Positions 1-8,730 are shown, numbered from the stretch's first letter. The stretch is DNA of 64,000 bases from Nocardioides turkmenicus (GCF_011045035.1 NZ_JAALAA010000003.1:277696-341695), one strand, 5' to 3'. A program made the numbers and translations. The notes: generated by a model not told the origin, from the letters alone.

Positions 1-218
1 ACCCGGAACTGTTCTTCCCCATTGGAAACACCGGTCCGGCGATCCTTCAGATCGAGGAAGCCAAGCAGGTCTGCCGGCGTTGCGACGTCCGGGAGCAGTG
101 TCTTCAGTGGGCTCTTGAGGCCGGTCAGGACCACGGCGTGTGGGGTGGACTGAGCGAGGACGAGCGTCGTGCGCTGAAGCGCCGCAACGCCCGCTCCCGT
201 GTCCGCACCGCCGTCTGA
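1..218 (+). CDS. whiB1: WhiB1-type Fe-S transcription factor, 3' part
   Basis: The last 71 codons of a WhiB-like protein are present; the frame starts at base 3 and the 5' end lies outside the window. Visible are three of the four cluster-ligating cysteines in the CxxCx5C arrangement (CRRCDVREQC), the GVWGG turn typical of the family and the basic C-terminal tail SEDERRALKRRNARSR, which in Wbl proteins contacts DNA. The segment PELFFPIGNTGPA is characteristic of WhiB1/WblE rather than WhiB2 or WhiB7. WhiB1 carries a nitric-oxide-sensitive [4Fe-4S] cluster and is essential in mycobacteria (family knowledge). It is convergent with pdtaS, the same neighbour as in Mycobacterium, which supports the subfamily call. 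Confidence 0.93.
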   Translation, partial: PELFFPIGNTGPAILQIEEAKQVCRRCDVREQCLQWALEAGQDHGVWGGLSEDERRALKRRNARSRVRTAV

Positions 219-226
219 CCAACCCC

Positions 227-1717
227 CTAGAGCTCCAACGGCAGCTCGACCGACGCTCTCGCCCCGTGGCCATCAGGCCGGGGACCCAACGAGAGTCGGC
301 CACCGAGCTCGCCTTCGACGAGAGTCTTGACGATCGACAGCCCCAGGTTCGTCGAGGTGTCGAGACTGAACCCGTCGGGTAGTCCATGACCGTCGTCCTC
401 GATGGTCACCTGGAGATGCCCGGCGGGTTGTTGTCGTACGGACATCACGATCTTGCCCGTCTCGGCATCTCCCGGGCCGCGACCTCGGTAACCGTGCTCG
501 ACCGCGTTCTGCAGCAGCTCGGTGACGACCATCGCCATCGGCGTGGCCACCTCCGAGGGCAGCGACCCGAACGAGCCCTCCCGACGCACGCGCACCGGGA
601 CACCGACCGAGGTCACCTCACCGACCATCGAGGCGAGCCGGTCGGCGATCTCGTCGAACTCCACCGTCTCCTCGACGGCCTGCTGGGAGAGGATCTCGTG
701 GACCAGCGCGATCGATCCGACGCGGCGTACGGCCTCGTTCAGTGCGTCCTGGGCGACACCCGAGTCGACCCGACGCGACTGCATCCGGAGCAGCGCGGCC
801 ACGGTTTGTAGGTTGTTCTTCACCCGGTGGTGGATCTCGCGGATGGTCGCGTCCTTGGTGACGAGCTCGCGATCGCGCCGGCGCAGGTCGGTGACGTCGC
901 GCAGCAGCACCAGCGCACCGATCGCCTCACCGCGCGGCCGCAGCGGGATCGAGCGCATGATGATCGCCATCACCCCGGTGTCGATCTCGGTGTCGCGGTG
1001 GGCCCGCCCACCGAGCACGGCGCTCAACGTCTCCTCGTCGGGACGCTTGCGCGGCGGCACCAAGGCGCGGGTCATCCCGGCCAGGGACTGGCCCGCGAGA
1101 TCGCCGGAGAGGCCGAGCCGGCGGAAGACCGAGAGAGCGTTGGGGCTGGCGTAGTCGACGACCCCGTCGGCGTCCACCCGCACGAACCCGTCCCCCACCC
1201 GCGGGGTGTCGGTGTGGTCGCTCCGCTGGCCCGCCGCCGGGAAGTAGCCGTTGGCGATCATCTGGGTCAGGTCGGAGGCGGTCTGCAGATAGGTCAGCTC
1301 GAGCTTGGAGGGCGTGCGTACGCCGAGCAGGTTGGTGTTGCGGCTCAGCACCGCGATGATGCGGCCGGCGCGGCGTACGGGGATCGTCTCGACCCGCACC
1401 GGGAGGTCGTCGCGCCACTCCGGGTCTCCCTCGCGCACCAGCCGGCCGGCGTCGACGGCGTCGTCGAGGGTGGCGTGGCGCCCCTTCGGCACGAACATGC
1501 CGACGATGTCGTCGACGTAGGCCGTCGGGCCCGTCGTGGGCCGCATCTGACCGGCGGCCCAGAAGCCGTTGCCCGACTTGTCGGGCAGCCACAGGACCAG
1601 GTCGGCGAAGGAGAGATCGGCCAGGATCTGCCAGTCGGCCATGAGCAGCTGAAGCCAGCCGACATCCTCGCTGTCGAGGTCGGTGTGGCTCTGGGCAAGC
1701 TCACTCAGGGTGGGCAC
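227..1717 (-). CDS. pdtaS: PdtaS-type sensor histidine kinase (GAF-PAS-HisKA_2-HATPase)
   Basis: A soluble, 496-residue kinase with no membrane segment. The N-terminal third is GAF-like, followed by a PAS domain at about residues 180-285. The HisKA_2 phospho-acceptor box HHRVKNNLQTVAALLR lies around residues 296-311, and the HATPase domain follows with ELLQNAVEHG (N box), EDDGHGLPDG and LGLSIVKTL (G boxes). This is the layout of mycobacterial PdtaS, which signals to the ANTAR antiterminator PdtaR; no PdtaR gene is in the window. The reading frame is open upstream to a GTG at 1771. The GTG at 1717 is chosen because PdtaS proteins begin at this point and because a TACGCT -10 hexamer lies exactly 6 bases upstream, which implies a leaderless transcript. 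Confidence 0.92.
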   Translation of the reverse strand: MPTLSELAQSHTDLDSEDVGWLQLLMADWQILADLSFADLVLWLPDKSGNGFWAAGQMRPTTGPTAYVDDIVGMFVPKGRHATLDDAVDAGRLVREGDPEWRDDLPVRVETIPVRRAGRIIAVLSRNTNLLGVRTPSKLELTYLQTASDLTQMIANGYFPAAGQRSDHTDTPRVGDGFVRVDADGVVDYASPNALSVFRRLGLSGDLAGQSLAGMTRALVPPRKRPDEETLSAVLGGRAHRDTEIDTGVMAIIMRSIPLRPRGEAIGALVLLRDVTDLRRRDRELVTKDATIREIHHRVKNNLQTVAALLRMQSRRVDSGVAQDALNEAVRRVGSIALVHEILSQQAVEETVEFDEIADRLASMVGEVTSVGVPVRVRREGSFGSLPSEVATPMAMVVTELLQNAVEHGYRGRGPGDAETGKIVMSVRQQPAGHLQVTIEDDGHGLPDGFSLDTSTNLGLSIVKTLVEGELGGRLSLGPRPDGHGARASVELPLEL

Positions 1718-1723
1718 GGGCAC

Positions 1724-1729
1724 AGCGTA
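1724..1729 (-). promoter_or_regulatory. -10 hexamer TACGCT, leaderless pdtaS start
   Basis: TACGCT fits the actinobacterial TANNNT -10 consensus and ends 6 bases before the GTG at 1717. There is no Shine-Dalgarno, so transcription would begin at or next to the start codon. Confidence 0.5.
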
Positions 1730-1800
1730 GATGTAGACCTTGGTAGGGCATTGCGCGGGTCGGATGTCCACGCGTGGCCGGGTTTGGCAGGATGTTCCCT

Positions 1801-2640
1801 ATGTCGGAGGCGTACTGGCGGGAGGTTCACTCGACCGGTCTCGCCGTACCCACGGACCGGCCCCTCGGTGACCTCACGATCGAGCTCACCCGGATGCTCG
1901 GCGACCCCGACCCGGACGTACGCAGCGGGCTGGCCGTGCCGGCCCTGTCGACCTGGATCCAACGCGGTGTCTACGACGACCTGCTCGCGGGCCTGGGCGA
2001 CGGGATGGCCGCCGGCCTGGTGGTCGGTCTCGGCGACTCCGGCAACAACGGCGTCTTCCGCCGGGCCTCGTCTGTCGAGGCCCTGGCCGAGTGCATCGCC
2101 CGCGACAACGCGCGTTCGCTGGTGCCCGCGGAGAAGGTCCTGGAGTGGGGCGACCGGATCGCCACCTGGCTGCTGCGCGAGCGGGACCTGCGCGCCTTCG
2201 TCCCCGAGCGCGGCTGGGCGCACGCGGTCGCCCGCGGCGCCGACGCCCTCGGCACCCTGGCCTCCTCCGAGCATCTCGGCAAGCCCGAGCTGACGGTCAT
2301 CCTCGACGTCGTCGCCGACCGGGTGCTGGCCCGCGGCGACACCATCTACACCCACGGCGAACCCGACCGGCTGGCAGCGGCCACGATGTCCGTGCTGCGC
2401 CGCAACCTGGTCCCGCTCAACATCATGGAGCCGTGGATCAACCGGATCGTCACGGTCGCCACCGCGACCCCGGAGACTCCCGACCGCGACCCGTTCCTGC
2501 TCACCGGCAACGCCGAGGCGTTCCTGCGCGCGCTCTACATCCAGCTCGCGCTCAGCAACGACATCCCGCAGATCCGCGGCGACCTGCTGCTGGTCGTGGT
2601 CGCGGCCCTGAAGAAGTCCAACAGCGCCTACCTGGGCTAG
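1801..2640 (+). CDS. DUF2785-like protein
   Basis: A 279-residue protein without signal peptide or membrane segments. The composition is helical, with a repeated pattern of short amphipathic helices (PDPDVRSGLAVPALSTWI, VEALAECIARDN, RGADALGTLAS) that resembles DUF2785, a family of unknown function. The ATG at 1801 is preceded by AGGA at 9 bases; upstream in-frame GTG codons lack such a site and overlap the divergent pdtaS start. The two genes share an intergenic region of about 80 bases. A hairpin follows the stop. No catalytic motif was recognised, so no function is assigned. Confidence 0.72.
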   Translation: MSEAYWREVHSTGLAVPTDRPLGDLTIELTRMLGDPDPDVRSGLAVPALSTWIQRGVYDDLLAGLGDGMAAGLVVGLGDSGNNGVFRRASSVEALAECIARDNARSLVPAEKVLEWGDRIATWLLRERDLRAFVPERGWAHAVARGADALGTLASSEHLGKPELTVILDVVADRVLARGDTIYTHGEPDRLAAATMSVLRRNLVPLNIMEPWINRIVTVATATPETPDRDPFLLTGNAEAFLRALYIQLALSNDIPQIRGDLLLVVVAALKKSNSAYLG

Positions 2641-2658
2641 GAGACCGACCCAGATTGG

Positions 2659-2682
2659 CTCTCACACCCCTGGGTTTGAGAG
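2659..2682 (+). terminator. Hairpin after the DUF2785-like gene
   Basis: Inverted repeat with CTCTCA/TGAGAG outer arms and CCC/GGG inner arms, starting 18 bases after the stop codon. It has no T tract, as is common for actinobacterial terminators. Confidence 0.45.
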
Positions 2683-2732
2683 ACTGTGCCGAGGCCCCTC
2701 GGGGTCGACGTACCCCAATGGAGGAGATCATC

Positions 2733-2807
2733 ATGGGCAAGACCGGCCGCAAGCGCCGCGCGCGCCGCAAGAAGGGCGCGAACCACGGCAAGCGCCCCAA
2801 CAGCTGA
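2733..2807 (+). CDS. 50S ribosomal protein bL37 (24 residues)
   Basis: A 24-residue, extremely basic peptide (MGKTGRKRRARRKK, then GANHGKRPNS at the C-terminus). The ANHGKRPN ending is the hallmark of the actinobacterial ribosomal protein bL37 first seen in mycobacterial ribosome structures, where it binds 23S rRNA. A strong GGAGGAG site 6 bases before the ATG at 2733 fixes the start; the in-frame ATG at 2718 lies upstream of that site and is not used. It is convergent with rsrA and separated from it by a strong hairpin. Genes of this size are often missed by automated annotation. Confidence 0.88.
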   Translation: MGKTGRKRRARRKKGANHGKRPNS

Positions 2808-2842
2808 ACACAGCCCATCAAGGGTCAGAGCTGTAATGACGT

Positions 2843-2873
2843 GAGAGCCCCAGCCGATTCGGCTGGGGCTCTC
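2843..2873. terminator. Bidirectional hairpin between bL37 gene and rsrA
   Basis: Perfect 14-bp inverted repeat (arm GAGAGCCCCAGCCG, 3-base loop) between convergent genes, so it can serve both strands. Confidence 0.75.
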
Positions 2874-2891
2874 GTCGCGTCTGTGGCCGGC

Positions 2892-3155
2892 TCAGGACCT
2901 CGTGCGGAGCTCCTGGATCTGGACCATGATCTTCGCGCGCAGGTCCCCCGGAGCGACCTCGGTGCACGAACGCGCGACGACCGCCTTGACGATGCGCTGC
3001 TGGTCGTAGGTCTCCAGGCAGGGGTTGCAGCTCTGCAGGTGGGCCTTGACCTGGTCGGCGTCCGCCTCGGCGAGCTCGTTGTCGATCAGGAAGACGATCT
3101 GCTCGAGGAAGTCGGCGCAGTCGCTGGGTGAGGCGTCGTGTTTGTGGGCACTCAT
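2892..3155 (-). CDS. rsrA: RsrA/RshA-type zinc anti-sigma factor
   Basis: An 87-residue ZAS-family protein. The redox-sensing zinc site HLQSCNPC (HxxxCxxC) sits at about residues 39-46, with a further upstream Cys (SDCADF, residue 13) and a downstream Cys in the helix that follows (ARSCTEV). In this family zinc-bound reduced RsrA holds SigR; disulfide stress ejects zinc and frees the sigma factor. The ATG overlaps the sigR stop codon as ATGA, so the two are translationally coupled and made in matched amounts. Length and composition match family members. Confidence 0.94.
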   Translation of the reverse strand: MSAHKHDASPSDCADFLEQIVFLIDNELAEADADQVKAHLQSCNPCLETYDQQRIVKAVVARSCTEVAPGDLRAKIMVQIQELRTRS

Positions 3156-3850
3156 GACGCACCTCCACGAGCGCCGGTGAGATCGTTGCTGCGTACGTAG
3201 TCGGAGAGAAGATCGCGCAGCTGGCGCCGGCCGCGGTGAAGCCGCGACATCACGGTGCCGATCGGGGTTTCCATGATCTCGGCGATCTCCTTGTAAGCGA
3301 ATCCCTCGACATCGGCGAGGTAGACGGCGAGCCGGAACTCCTCCGGAAGGCGCTGCAGGGCGTCCTTGACCTGGGAGTCGGGCAGGTGCTCGAGGGCCTC
3401 CATCTCCGCCGACTTCAGACCGGTCGAGGTGTGAGACTCGGCCCGAGCGAGCTGCCAGTCCTCGACGTCCTCGGACATCGACTGCTGCGGCTGGCGCTGT
3501 TTCTTGCGGTAGGTGTTGATGAAGGTGTTGGTGAGGATGCGGTAGAGCCAGGCCTTCAGGTTGGTGCCGGGCTTGAACTGGTGGAACGAGGAGTACGCCT
3601 TGGCGAACGTCTCCTGCACCAGGTCCTCAGCGTCGGACGGGTTGCGGGTCATCCGCATCGCCGCCGAGTAGAGCTGGTCGAGGAAGGGCAGCGCGTCCCG
3701 CTCGAAGCGCAGCGCGCGCTCCTCGGGCGTCTCGGTGGCCAGGTCGACCTCAATGTTGTCGTCGCTCATCACGTCCCAGGGTACGCGCGTGAGCATCGGG
3801 GCGCCCATCGGCGACACGTTCTCCGTGGGGCGTTCGAGCAGGATGGTCAT
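3152..3850 (-). CDS. sigR: ECF sigma factor SigR/SigH
   Basis: A 232-residue ECF sigma factor. Region 2 ([22 protein letters not shown] and [20 protein letters not shown]) and region 4 ([20 protein letters not shown] and [20 protein letters not shown]) are complete. With RsrA just downstream this is the thiol-oxidative-stress sigma factor that controls thioredoxin and mycothiol genes. Two starts are possible: ATG 3850 has no ribosome-binding site, while ATG 3769 (MSDDNIEVD) has GGGA in front and gives the usual SigR length. The same two-start arrangement yields stable SigR and unstable SigR' in Streptomyces. A SigR-type promoter directly precedes the long form. Confidence 0.93.
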   Translation of the reverse strand: MTILLERPTENVSPMGAPMLTRVPWDVMSDDNIEVDLATETPEERALRFERDALPFLDQLYSAAMRMTRNPSDAEDLVQETFAKAYSSFHQFKPGTNLKAWLYRILTNTFINTYRKKQRQPQQSMSEDVEDWQLARAESHTSTGLKSAEMEALEHLPDSQVKDALQRLPEEFRLAVYLADVEGFAYKEIAEIMETPIGTVMSRLHRGRRQLRDLLSDYVRSNDLTGARGGAS

Positions 3851-3858
3851 GCTGCGTG

Positions 3859-3885
3859 AACGCCACGGCGGCCACGAAACATTCC
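3859..3885 (-). promoter_or_regulatory. SigR-type autoregulatory promoter
   Basis: On the minus strand GGAAT (3885-3881) is followed after 19 bases by GTT (3861-3859). This is close to the known SigR/SigH consensus of GGAAT and GTT separated by about 18 bases. Transcription would start within a few bases of the ATG at 3850, giving a leaderless or nearly leaderless message for the long SigR form. Confidence 0.6.
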
Positions 3886-3919
3886 CCGCGCCCGGGGAGT
3901 GCCGCGGCCGCCGGCTACC

Positions 3920-5428
3920 TCACGACGTCTGCAGGACGAACATGCTCCACGAGGCCGGAGGCAGCTCGGCCTCGAGCGCGCTGCCCACGACCTTCGCCGA
4001 GTCGTACGCCCTCGGCACCACCCGGTCGGGATCCTCCATGCTGTTCACCGCGAACAGGTCCTCGTCGCCCAGGAGCGTCGCCTCGACCAGGTCCACGTCG
4101 CCGAAGTAGTGCAGATCGGTCGAGAACGCCACGGGCTCCGACGGGTGCCGGTTGACGACGAAGACCGCCACGCGGCCGGTCTCCGGGTCATGGGTCGCCA
4201 CGGAGTCGAGGACCGAGACCTCACCGTGCTTGGTGGTGGCCATCGTCGGACCGACCACCCGTGGCTCGAGCACCTCCCCCTGCGCGAACCGGGCGGTCAG
4301 CGCGAACGGGTGGAAGATCGACTGTCGCCACGCCGGCCCGCCGGGCTCGCACCTGATCGAGCCGATGGTGTTGACCAGCTGGGCCTGACAGGCGGCGGTC
4401 ACCCGGTCGCTGTGCTTGAGCAGCGTGATCAGCAGCGAGCCGACCACGACGGCGTCGAGCACGGTGTAGGCGTCCTCGCTGAGCCGCGGGGAGACCGTCC
4501 ACTCCTCCGGCGTACCCTCCTGCTGGAACTTCTTCAGGTACCAGACGTTCCACTCGTCGAAGGAGATGTTGATCCGCTTCGGCGAGGAGAGCTTCGCCCC
4601 GACGTGGTCGGCGGTCGCGACGACGTCCCGGATGAAGAGATCCATGTCGACGGCCGAGGCGAGGAAGCTCGCGACATCGTCGCCCTCGAGCTCGTAGTAG
4701 GCGTGCGCCGAGACGAAGTCGACCTCGTCGTAGGTGTGCTCGAGCACCGTCGCCTCCCAGGCACCGAAGGTCGGCATCGATCGGCCCGAGCTGCCGCAGG
4801 CGACCAGCTCGAGGTCGGCGTCGAACTGACGCATGCCCCTTGCCACCTCCTGGGCCAGCCGGCCGTACTCCTCGGCGGTCTTGTGGCCCAGCTGCCAGGG
4901 ACCGTCCATCTCGTTGCCGAGGCACCACATCCGGATGCCGTGCGGGTCCACGGCCCCGTGCGCGATGCGTCGGTCGGACAGCTCGGTTCCGCCGGGGTGG
5001 TTCGCGTACTCCAGCAGCTCGAGCGCCTCCGCCAGGCCGCGCGTGCCGAGGTTCACCGCCATGATGGGCTCGATATCGGCCTTCCTCGCCCAGGTCATGA
5101 ACTCGTTCAGACCGAACGCGTTGGTCTCGATGCTCCGCCACGCCGGGTCCAGGCGGGTCGGCCGCTGGTCGCGCGGCCCCACCCCATCCTCCCACTTGTA
5201 GCCGGAGACGAAGTTGCCGCCGGGGTAGCGAACGGCGGTCACCCCGAGCTCACGGACGAGATCGAGTACGTCACCCCGCAGGCCGTCCTCGTCCGCCGTC
5301 GGGTGCCCCGGCTCGAAGATGCCGCCGTAGACACAGCGCCCCATGTGCTCGACGAACGATCCGAAGAGCCTCCTGTTGACGGGGGCGACGGTGAACGCCG
5401 GATCGATCGTGAGCTTGCCGTTCTCCAT
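3920..5428 (-). CDS. abfA: GH51 alpha-L-arabinofuranosidase
   Basis: A 502-residue glycoside hydrolase of family 51. The acid/base glutamate is E173 in CLGNEMDGPWQ and the nucleophile is E292 in DEWNVW, both in the spacing of characterised GH51 enzymes. RYPGGNF (about residue 67) and SAHAYYELEG (about 240) are further family motifs. There is no signal peptide, so the enzyme is cytoplasmic and would release L-arabinose from arabino-oligosaccharides already imported. GGAGG lies 6 bases before the ATG at 5428. It is the last gene of the ABC-importer operon, 70 bases after the binding-protein gene, which predicts the importer's substrate class. Confidence 0.95.
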   Translation of the reverse strand: MENGKLTIDPAFTVAPVNRRLFGSFVEHMGRCVYGGIFEPGHPTADEDGLRGDVLDLVRELGVTAVRYPGGNFVSGYKWEDGVGPRDQRPTRLDPAWRSIETNAFGLNEFMTWARKADIEPIMAVNLGTRGLAEALELLEYANHPGGTELSDRRIAHGAVDPHGIRMWCLGNEMDGPWQLGHKTAEEYGRLAQEVARGMRQFDADLELVACGSSGRSMPTFGAWEATVLEHTYDEVDFVSAHAYYELEGDDVASFLASAVDMDLFIRDVVATADHVGAKLSSPKRINISFDEWNVWYLKKFQQEGTPEEWTVSPRLSEDAYTVLDAVVVGSLLITLLKHSDRVTAACQAQLVNTIGSIRCEPGGPAWRQSIFHPFALTARFAQGEVLEPRVVGPTMATTKHGEVSVLDSVATHDPETGRVAVFVVNRHPSEPVAFSTDLHYFGDVDLVEATLLGDEDLFAVNSMEDPDRVVPRAYDSAKVVGSALEAELPPASWSMFVLQTS

Positions 5429-5498
5429 GGGTTCCTCCTGGTCCGGGCAGCGGCATCCCGGGCGCCGGCGAACGCTGGCGCCCGGGGTCCGTCGCCAT

Positions 5499-6827
5499 CT
5501 ACTTGAGCTGGTTCTCCAGATCGGCCTGCGCCTGGTCCAGCGCCTGCTTGGCCGGGACGCCGTCCCCGAAGATCTGGTTGTACGTGCTGGTCGTGAACAC
5601 CTCGTCGACCTTGGGCAGGTTCGGGTTCTCGAAGGACTCGAAGTGGCCGATGTCGCCCTTGACCTCGTTGAGCACGTCGAAGAGGTTGGTCCGGAAGTAC
5701 TTGTTGAACTTGTTCTCCGGGTTGTGGGTGACCTCCTTGTCCTCCCACACCGACATGTTCACCGGGTCGAAGCCGAGCTCCTCCCAGACGGCGACGTTGG
5801 CCTCCGGCGACAGCTTCGCAAAGGCGAGCCACTCCATGGCGAACTCCTTGTCCGGGGAGCTGTCGATCACCGCGGTGCCGGTGCCGCCGCCACCGACCGT
5901 GGCGACCTCACCGCCCTCGATCACCGGCGCCGGTGCGATCGCGATGTCGCCAGCTAGGTCGGGCATGTAGTCGACGAACCTGGAGGTGTACCAGGCCGGG
6001 TAGACGATGGCCGCGTAGTCGCCGTTGTTGATGGGGCCGTAGGCCTCCTCGATGTCCGGGCTGCCACCCGGGATCGTCGAGAGCGCTCCGGCCTTCTGCA
6101 TGTCCTGCAGCAGCTCGATCGCCTCGACGACCTCCGGGCTGTTCACGGTGACGTTGCCGTCCTCGTCGAACAGGTTTCCGCCGAGCTGCGCCATGACCAG
6201 CGGCTGCACGATGTTGGTGTCGGTGCTGGCGACGCCGAACGCCTTGCCGGTCGCCTTGTTGTACTTGGCTCCGGCGGCCTTGAAGTCGTCCCAGGTCTCG
6301 ATGGTCGTGTAGTCGACCCCTGCCTTCTCCAGCAGCGGGACGTTGTAGAAGGCCACCTGAGCCCCGACGTGGGTCGGGAAGCCGAGCTGCTTGCCCTCCC
6401 GGGCGTACAGGTCCATCCGGGCCTGCACGATGTCCTCCTGGTAGGGCTCGGCGGCCTCGGACAGGTCAGCCAGCGGCGTACGTCCGTCCTCGGTGACGAA
6501 GTTGGAGAACTTGTTCACCTCGATGTCCACGACGTCGGGGAGCCCCTTGCCGGAGTTCACCGCCAGCTGGAGCTTGTTGTGCATCTCGTCGTAGGGGAAG
6601 ACCGTGACGTCGAGCTTGATCTCCTTGTCGGGGTTCTTCTCGTTCCACGCCTCGGCCATCGCCTCGTAGTAGGTGCCGTGCAGCTCGGCGAACACCCACA
6701 TGTCGATGCTGGTGCGGCCCTGTGCGTCAGGCCCGCCTTCCTCCTCGGAGCCGCCGCAGGCGCTCAGCATGAGCGTCGCGGCGAGTCCCGCGGCGAGTAA
6801 GGAGGTGATTCTCCGCCTTGTTGTCAT
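5499..6827 (-). CDS. Sugar ABC transporter substrate-binding lipoprotein
   Basis: A 442-residue extracellular solute-binding protein of the SBP_bac_1 type. The N-terminus is a lipoprotein signal: TTRRR, a hydrophobic stretch, then the lipobox LSAC followed by GGSEEEGG, so the mature protein is tethered by its cysteine to the outer face of the membrane. The ATG at 6827 has GGAGAG 5 bases upstream; an ATG 12 bases earlier overlaps that site and is not chosen. It works with the two downstream-listed permeases. No ATPase gene is in the operon, which is common for CUT1 importers that share an MsiK-type ATPase encoded elsewhere. Confidence 0.93.
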   Translation of the reverse strand: MTTRRRITSLLAAGLAATLMLSACGGSEEEGGPDAQGRTSIDMWVFAELHGTYYEAMAEAWNEKNPDKEIKLDVTVFPYDEMHNKLQLAVNSGKGLPDVVDIEVNKFSNFVTEDGRTPLADLSEAAEPYQEDIVQARMDLYAREGKQLGFPTHVGAQVAFYNVPLLEKAGVDYTTIETWDDFKAAGAKYNKATGKAFGVASTDTNIVQPLVMAQLGGNLFDEDGNVTVNSPEVVEAIELLQDMQKAGALSTIPGGSPDIEEAYGPINNGDYAAIVYPAWYTSRFVDYMPDLAGDIAIAPAPVIEGGEVATVGGGGTGTAVIDSSPDKEFAMEWLAFAKLSPEANVAVWEELGFDPVNMSVWEDKEVTHNPENKFNKYFRTNLFDVLNEVKGDIGHFESFENPNLPKVDEVFTTSTYNQIFGDGVPAKQALDQAQADLENQLK

Positions 6828-6860
6828 GGCTCTCTCCATCTGTGAGGTTTGTGCAAGGGG

Positions 6861-7727
6861 TCACCCCTTGAGCGCCCCGGCCGTCATGCCAGCGACGAAG
6901 AACCGCTGGAACAGCAGGAAGAGCACCAGGACGGGAAGGAGCGAGAACATGGACCCGATGATGAGCAGCTCGTAGTTGTTCTCATGCGGGGTGAGCAGGG
7001 TGTTGAGCCCGATCGGGAGGGTGAACTTCGACTCCGATCGCAGCACCAGCAGCGGCCAGAGGAAGTTGTTCCAGATGATCATCCCGTTGAGGATGGCCAT
7101 CGCCGCGAACGCCGGTTTCGCCACCGGCACCACGATCTTGAAGAAGATGCCGAACTCCGTGGCACCGTCCATCCGGCCTGCCTCGAGCAGGTCCTTCGGG
7201 ATGCCGAGGAAGTACTGCCGGAAGTAGAAGATGGTCACCGCTGCAGCCAGGAACGGCAGCACGATCACCGAGTAGGAATCGTCCAGGCCGACGTCGTTCA
7301 CCAGCACGTACAGCGGGAGCATCATGATCTCGAACGGCACCGCCATGAGCAGCAGGACGGCGATGAACAGCGCGGTCTTGCCCTTGAACTCGTAGACCGC
7401 GAAGCCGTACGCCACGAACGAGCTGACCAGCAGCGTCCCCGCCACCTGCACGACGGTGAGCAGGATCGAGTTGGCGAACCACCGGAAGTACGGCCCGGAG
7501 TCGGTGAAGAGCATCACGTAGTTGTCCAGCGACAGCGAGCTGCGATCGACGTCGAGGGAGAGTCCCCGCCGGATGACGTCGTTGCCGTCCTGGAACGTCG
7601 CCACGAACATGATCAGCAGCGGCGCGAGCACGACCAGGGTCAGCACCAGCAGCAGCGCGGTCTGGACCGACCCGTGGAGCCAGTACGGCAGCTGGATCCT
7701 GGTGCGGGTGGCTGGCTCGGCGCTCAT
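6861..7727 (-). CDS. CUT1 sugar ABC permease, MalG type
   Basis: A 288-residue integral membrane protein with six predicted helices, the first at about residues 21-43. The cytoplasmic EAA loop that contacts the ATPase reads EAGRMDGATEFGIFFKIVVP, at about residue 190. The C-terminal ending FFVAGMTAGALKG is typical of MalG-like permeases. The ATG at 7727 overlaps the stop of the upstream permease gene by four bases (ATGA), indicating translational coupling. It forms the membrane channel together with that permease and takes substrate from the lipoprotein encoded next. Confidence 0.94.
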   Translation of the reverse strand: MSAEPATRTRIQLPYWLHGSVQTALLLVLTLVVLAPLLIMFVATFQDGNDVIRRGLSLDVDRSSLSLDNYVMLFTDSGPYFRWFANSILLTVVQVAGTLLVSSFVAYGFAVYEFKGKTALFIAVLLLMAVPFEIMMLPLYVLVNDVGLDDSYSVIVLPFLAAAVTIFYFRQYFLGIPKDLLEAGRMDGATEFGIFFKIVVPVAKPAFAAMAILNGMIIWNNFLWPLLVLRSESKFTLPIGLNTLLTPHENNYELLIIGSMFSLLPVLVLFLLFQRFFVAGMTAGALKG

Positions 7728-8632
7728 CGCGCGCTCTCCTTCTTGAAGGTCCCGCTGAGCGTGAGGAACGTGAGGTTGATGGCCATGATGACCACGACGA
7801 GCACGACCCCGACCGCGGAGGCGAAACCGAGGTCGTTCTGCTCGATCCCGCGCCGGTAGAGGTAGCCGATCACGGTGAGGCCCTGGTCGTTGGGCGAGGA
7901 GTTGCCGCGGTAGAGCATGAAGCTCTCCAGGAACATCGCCAGACCGCCGTAGATGCTGATGGTGGTGACGTAGACGATGGTCGGCTTCAGGTTGGGCAGG
8001 GTGATGTGGAAGAACTGCTGCAGCCTGCTGGCGCCGTCGATGGTCGCGGCCTCGTAGTACTCCTCCGGGATGGACTGCATGCCGGCGAGGAAGTAGAGGA
8101 TGTTGACGCCGGTCCAGCGCCACATCGCGAGCGCGAGCAGGGCGATCAGCCCGCCGGTGTCGATACGCAGCCAGCGGACCGGGTCGAGGCCGAAGACCCC
8201 GACGATCTGGTTCATCAGCCCCGTGCCGGTCTCGGCGAACATCAGCCGGAAGATGATGCCCGCGACGACGACGGAGGTCAGCGCCGGCACGAACATCGAG
8301 GCCTTGAAGACCGCCTTGACGCGGTCGCTGCCGATCTTGGAGTTGATGAGCGCGGCCAGCACCAGCGGGATCGGGATCAGGAGCGCGATGGTCAGCACCA
8401 TGTAGCGGGCGCTGTTGAACATCGCTTTCCAGAAGAGGCGGTCCTCCCAGAGCCGCTGGTAGTTGTCCAGCCCGATGAAGGCGGCCTGCCCGAACACCAC
8501 CTCCTGGGTGCTCAGCAGGAAGGTGCGCGCGAGCGGGAGGAGCCAGAAGGCGAGCAGCGTGATCACGAACGGCGCGATGAAGAGGTAGGGCGCCGCCTTC
8601 TGCGAGTACAGCAGCCGCCGGACAACGACCAT
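7724..8632 (-). CDS. CUT1 sugar ABC permease, MalF type
   Basis: A 302-residue permease with six predicted helices starting at about residue 17. The EAA loop is EAATIDGASRLQQFFHITLP. It is the first gene of the importer operon, so the order is permease-permease-binding protein-arabinofuranosidase. The ATG at 8632 is chosen over a TTG one codon upstream because GGAG lies 6 bases before it. The LacI-type operator at 8713-8730 lies about 80 bases upstream, in the region shared with the divergent lacI-family gene. Confidence 0.94.
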   Translation of the reverse strand: MVVVRRLLYSQKAAPYLFIAPFVITLLAFWLLPLARTFLLSTQEVVFGQAAFIGLDNYQRLWEDRLFWKAMFNSARYMVLTIALLIPIPLVLAALINSKIGSDRVKAVFKASMFVPALTSVVVAGIIFRLMFAETGTGLMNQIVGVFGLDPVRWLRIDTGGLIALLALAMWRWTGVNILYFLAGMQSIPEEYYEAATIDGASRLQQFFHITLPNLKPTIVYVTTISIYGGLAMFLESFMLYRGNSSPNDQGLTVIGYLYRRGIEQNDLGFASAVGVVLVVVIMAINLTFLTLSGTFKKESAR

Positions 8633-8712
8633 CAAGGACTCCTCTTCGCTGAGGCATCACACACGGGCGGGGGAACCACCGGTTTACGACGATGTACGTC
8701 TCTCACCAGCGG

Positions 8713-8730
8713 ATTTACTACGTGGTAATC
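8713..8730. promoter_or_regulatory. LacI-family operator, copy 1
   Basis: ATTTACTACGTGGTAATC matches the perfect palindrome at 12631-12648 at 15 of 18 positions. It lies between the importer operon and the divergent lacI-family gene, where an autoregulated local repressor would bind. Confidence 0.75.

Noticed and set aside
6861..8660. One long frame suggesting a fused permease
   Set aside because: The first part reads out of frame through the MalF-type gene; the real MalG-type gene starts at 7727 with ATGA coupling.
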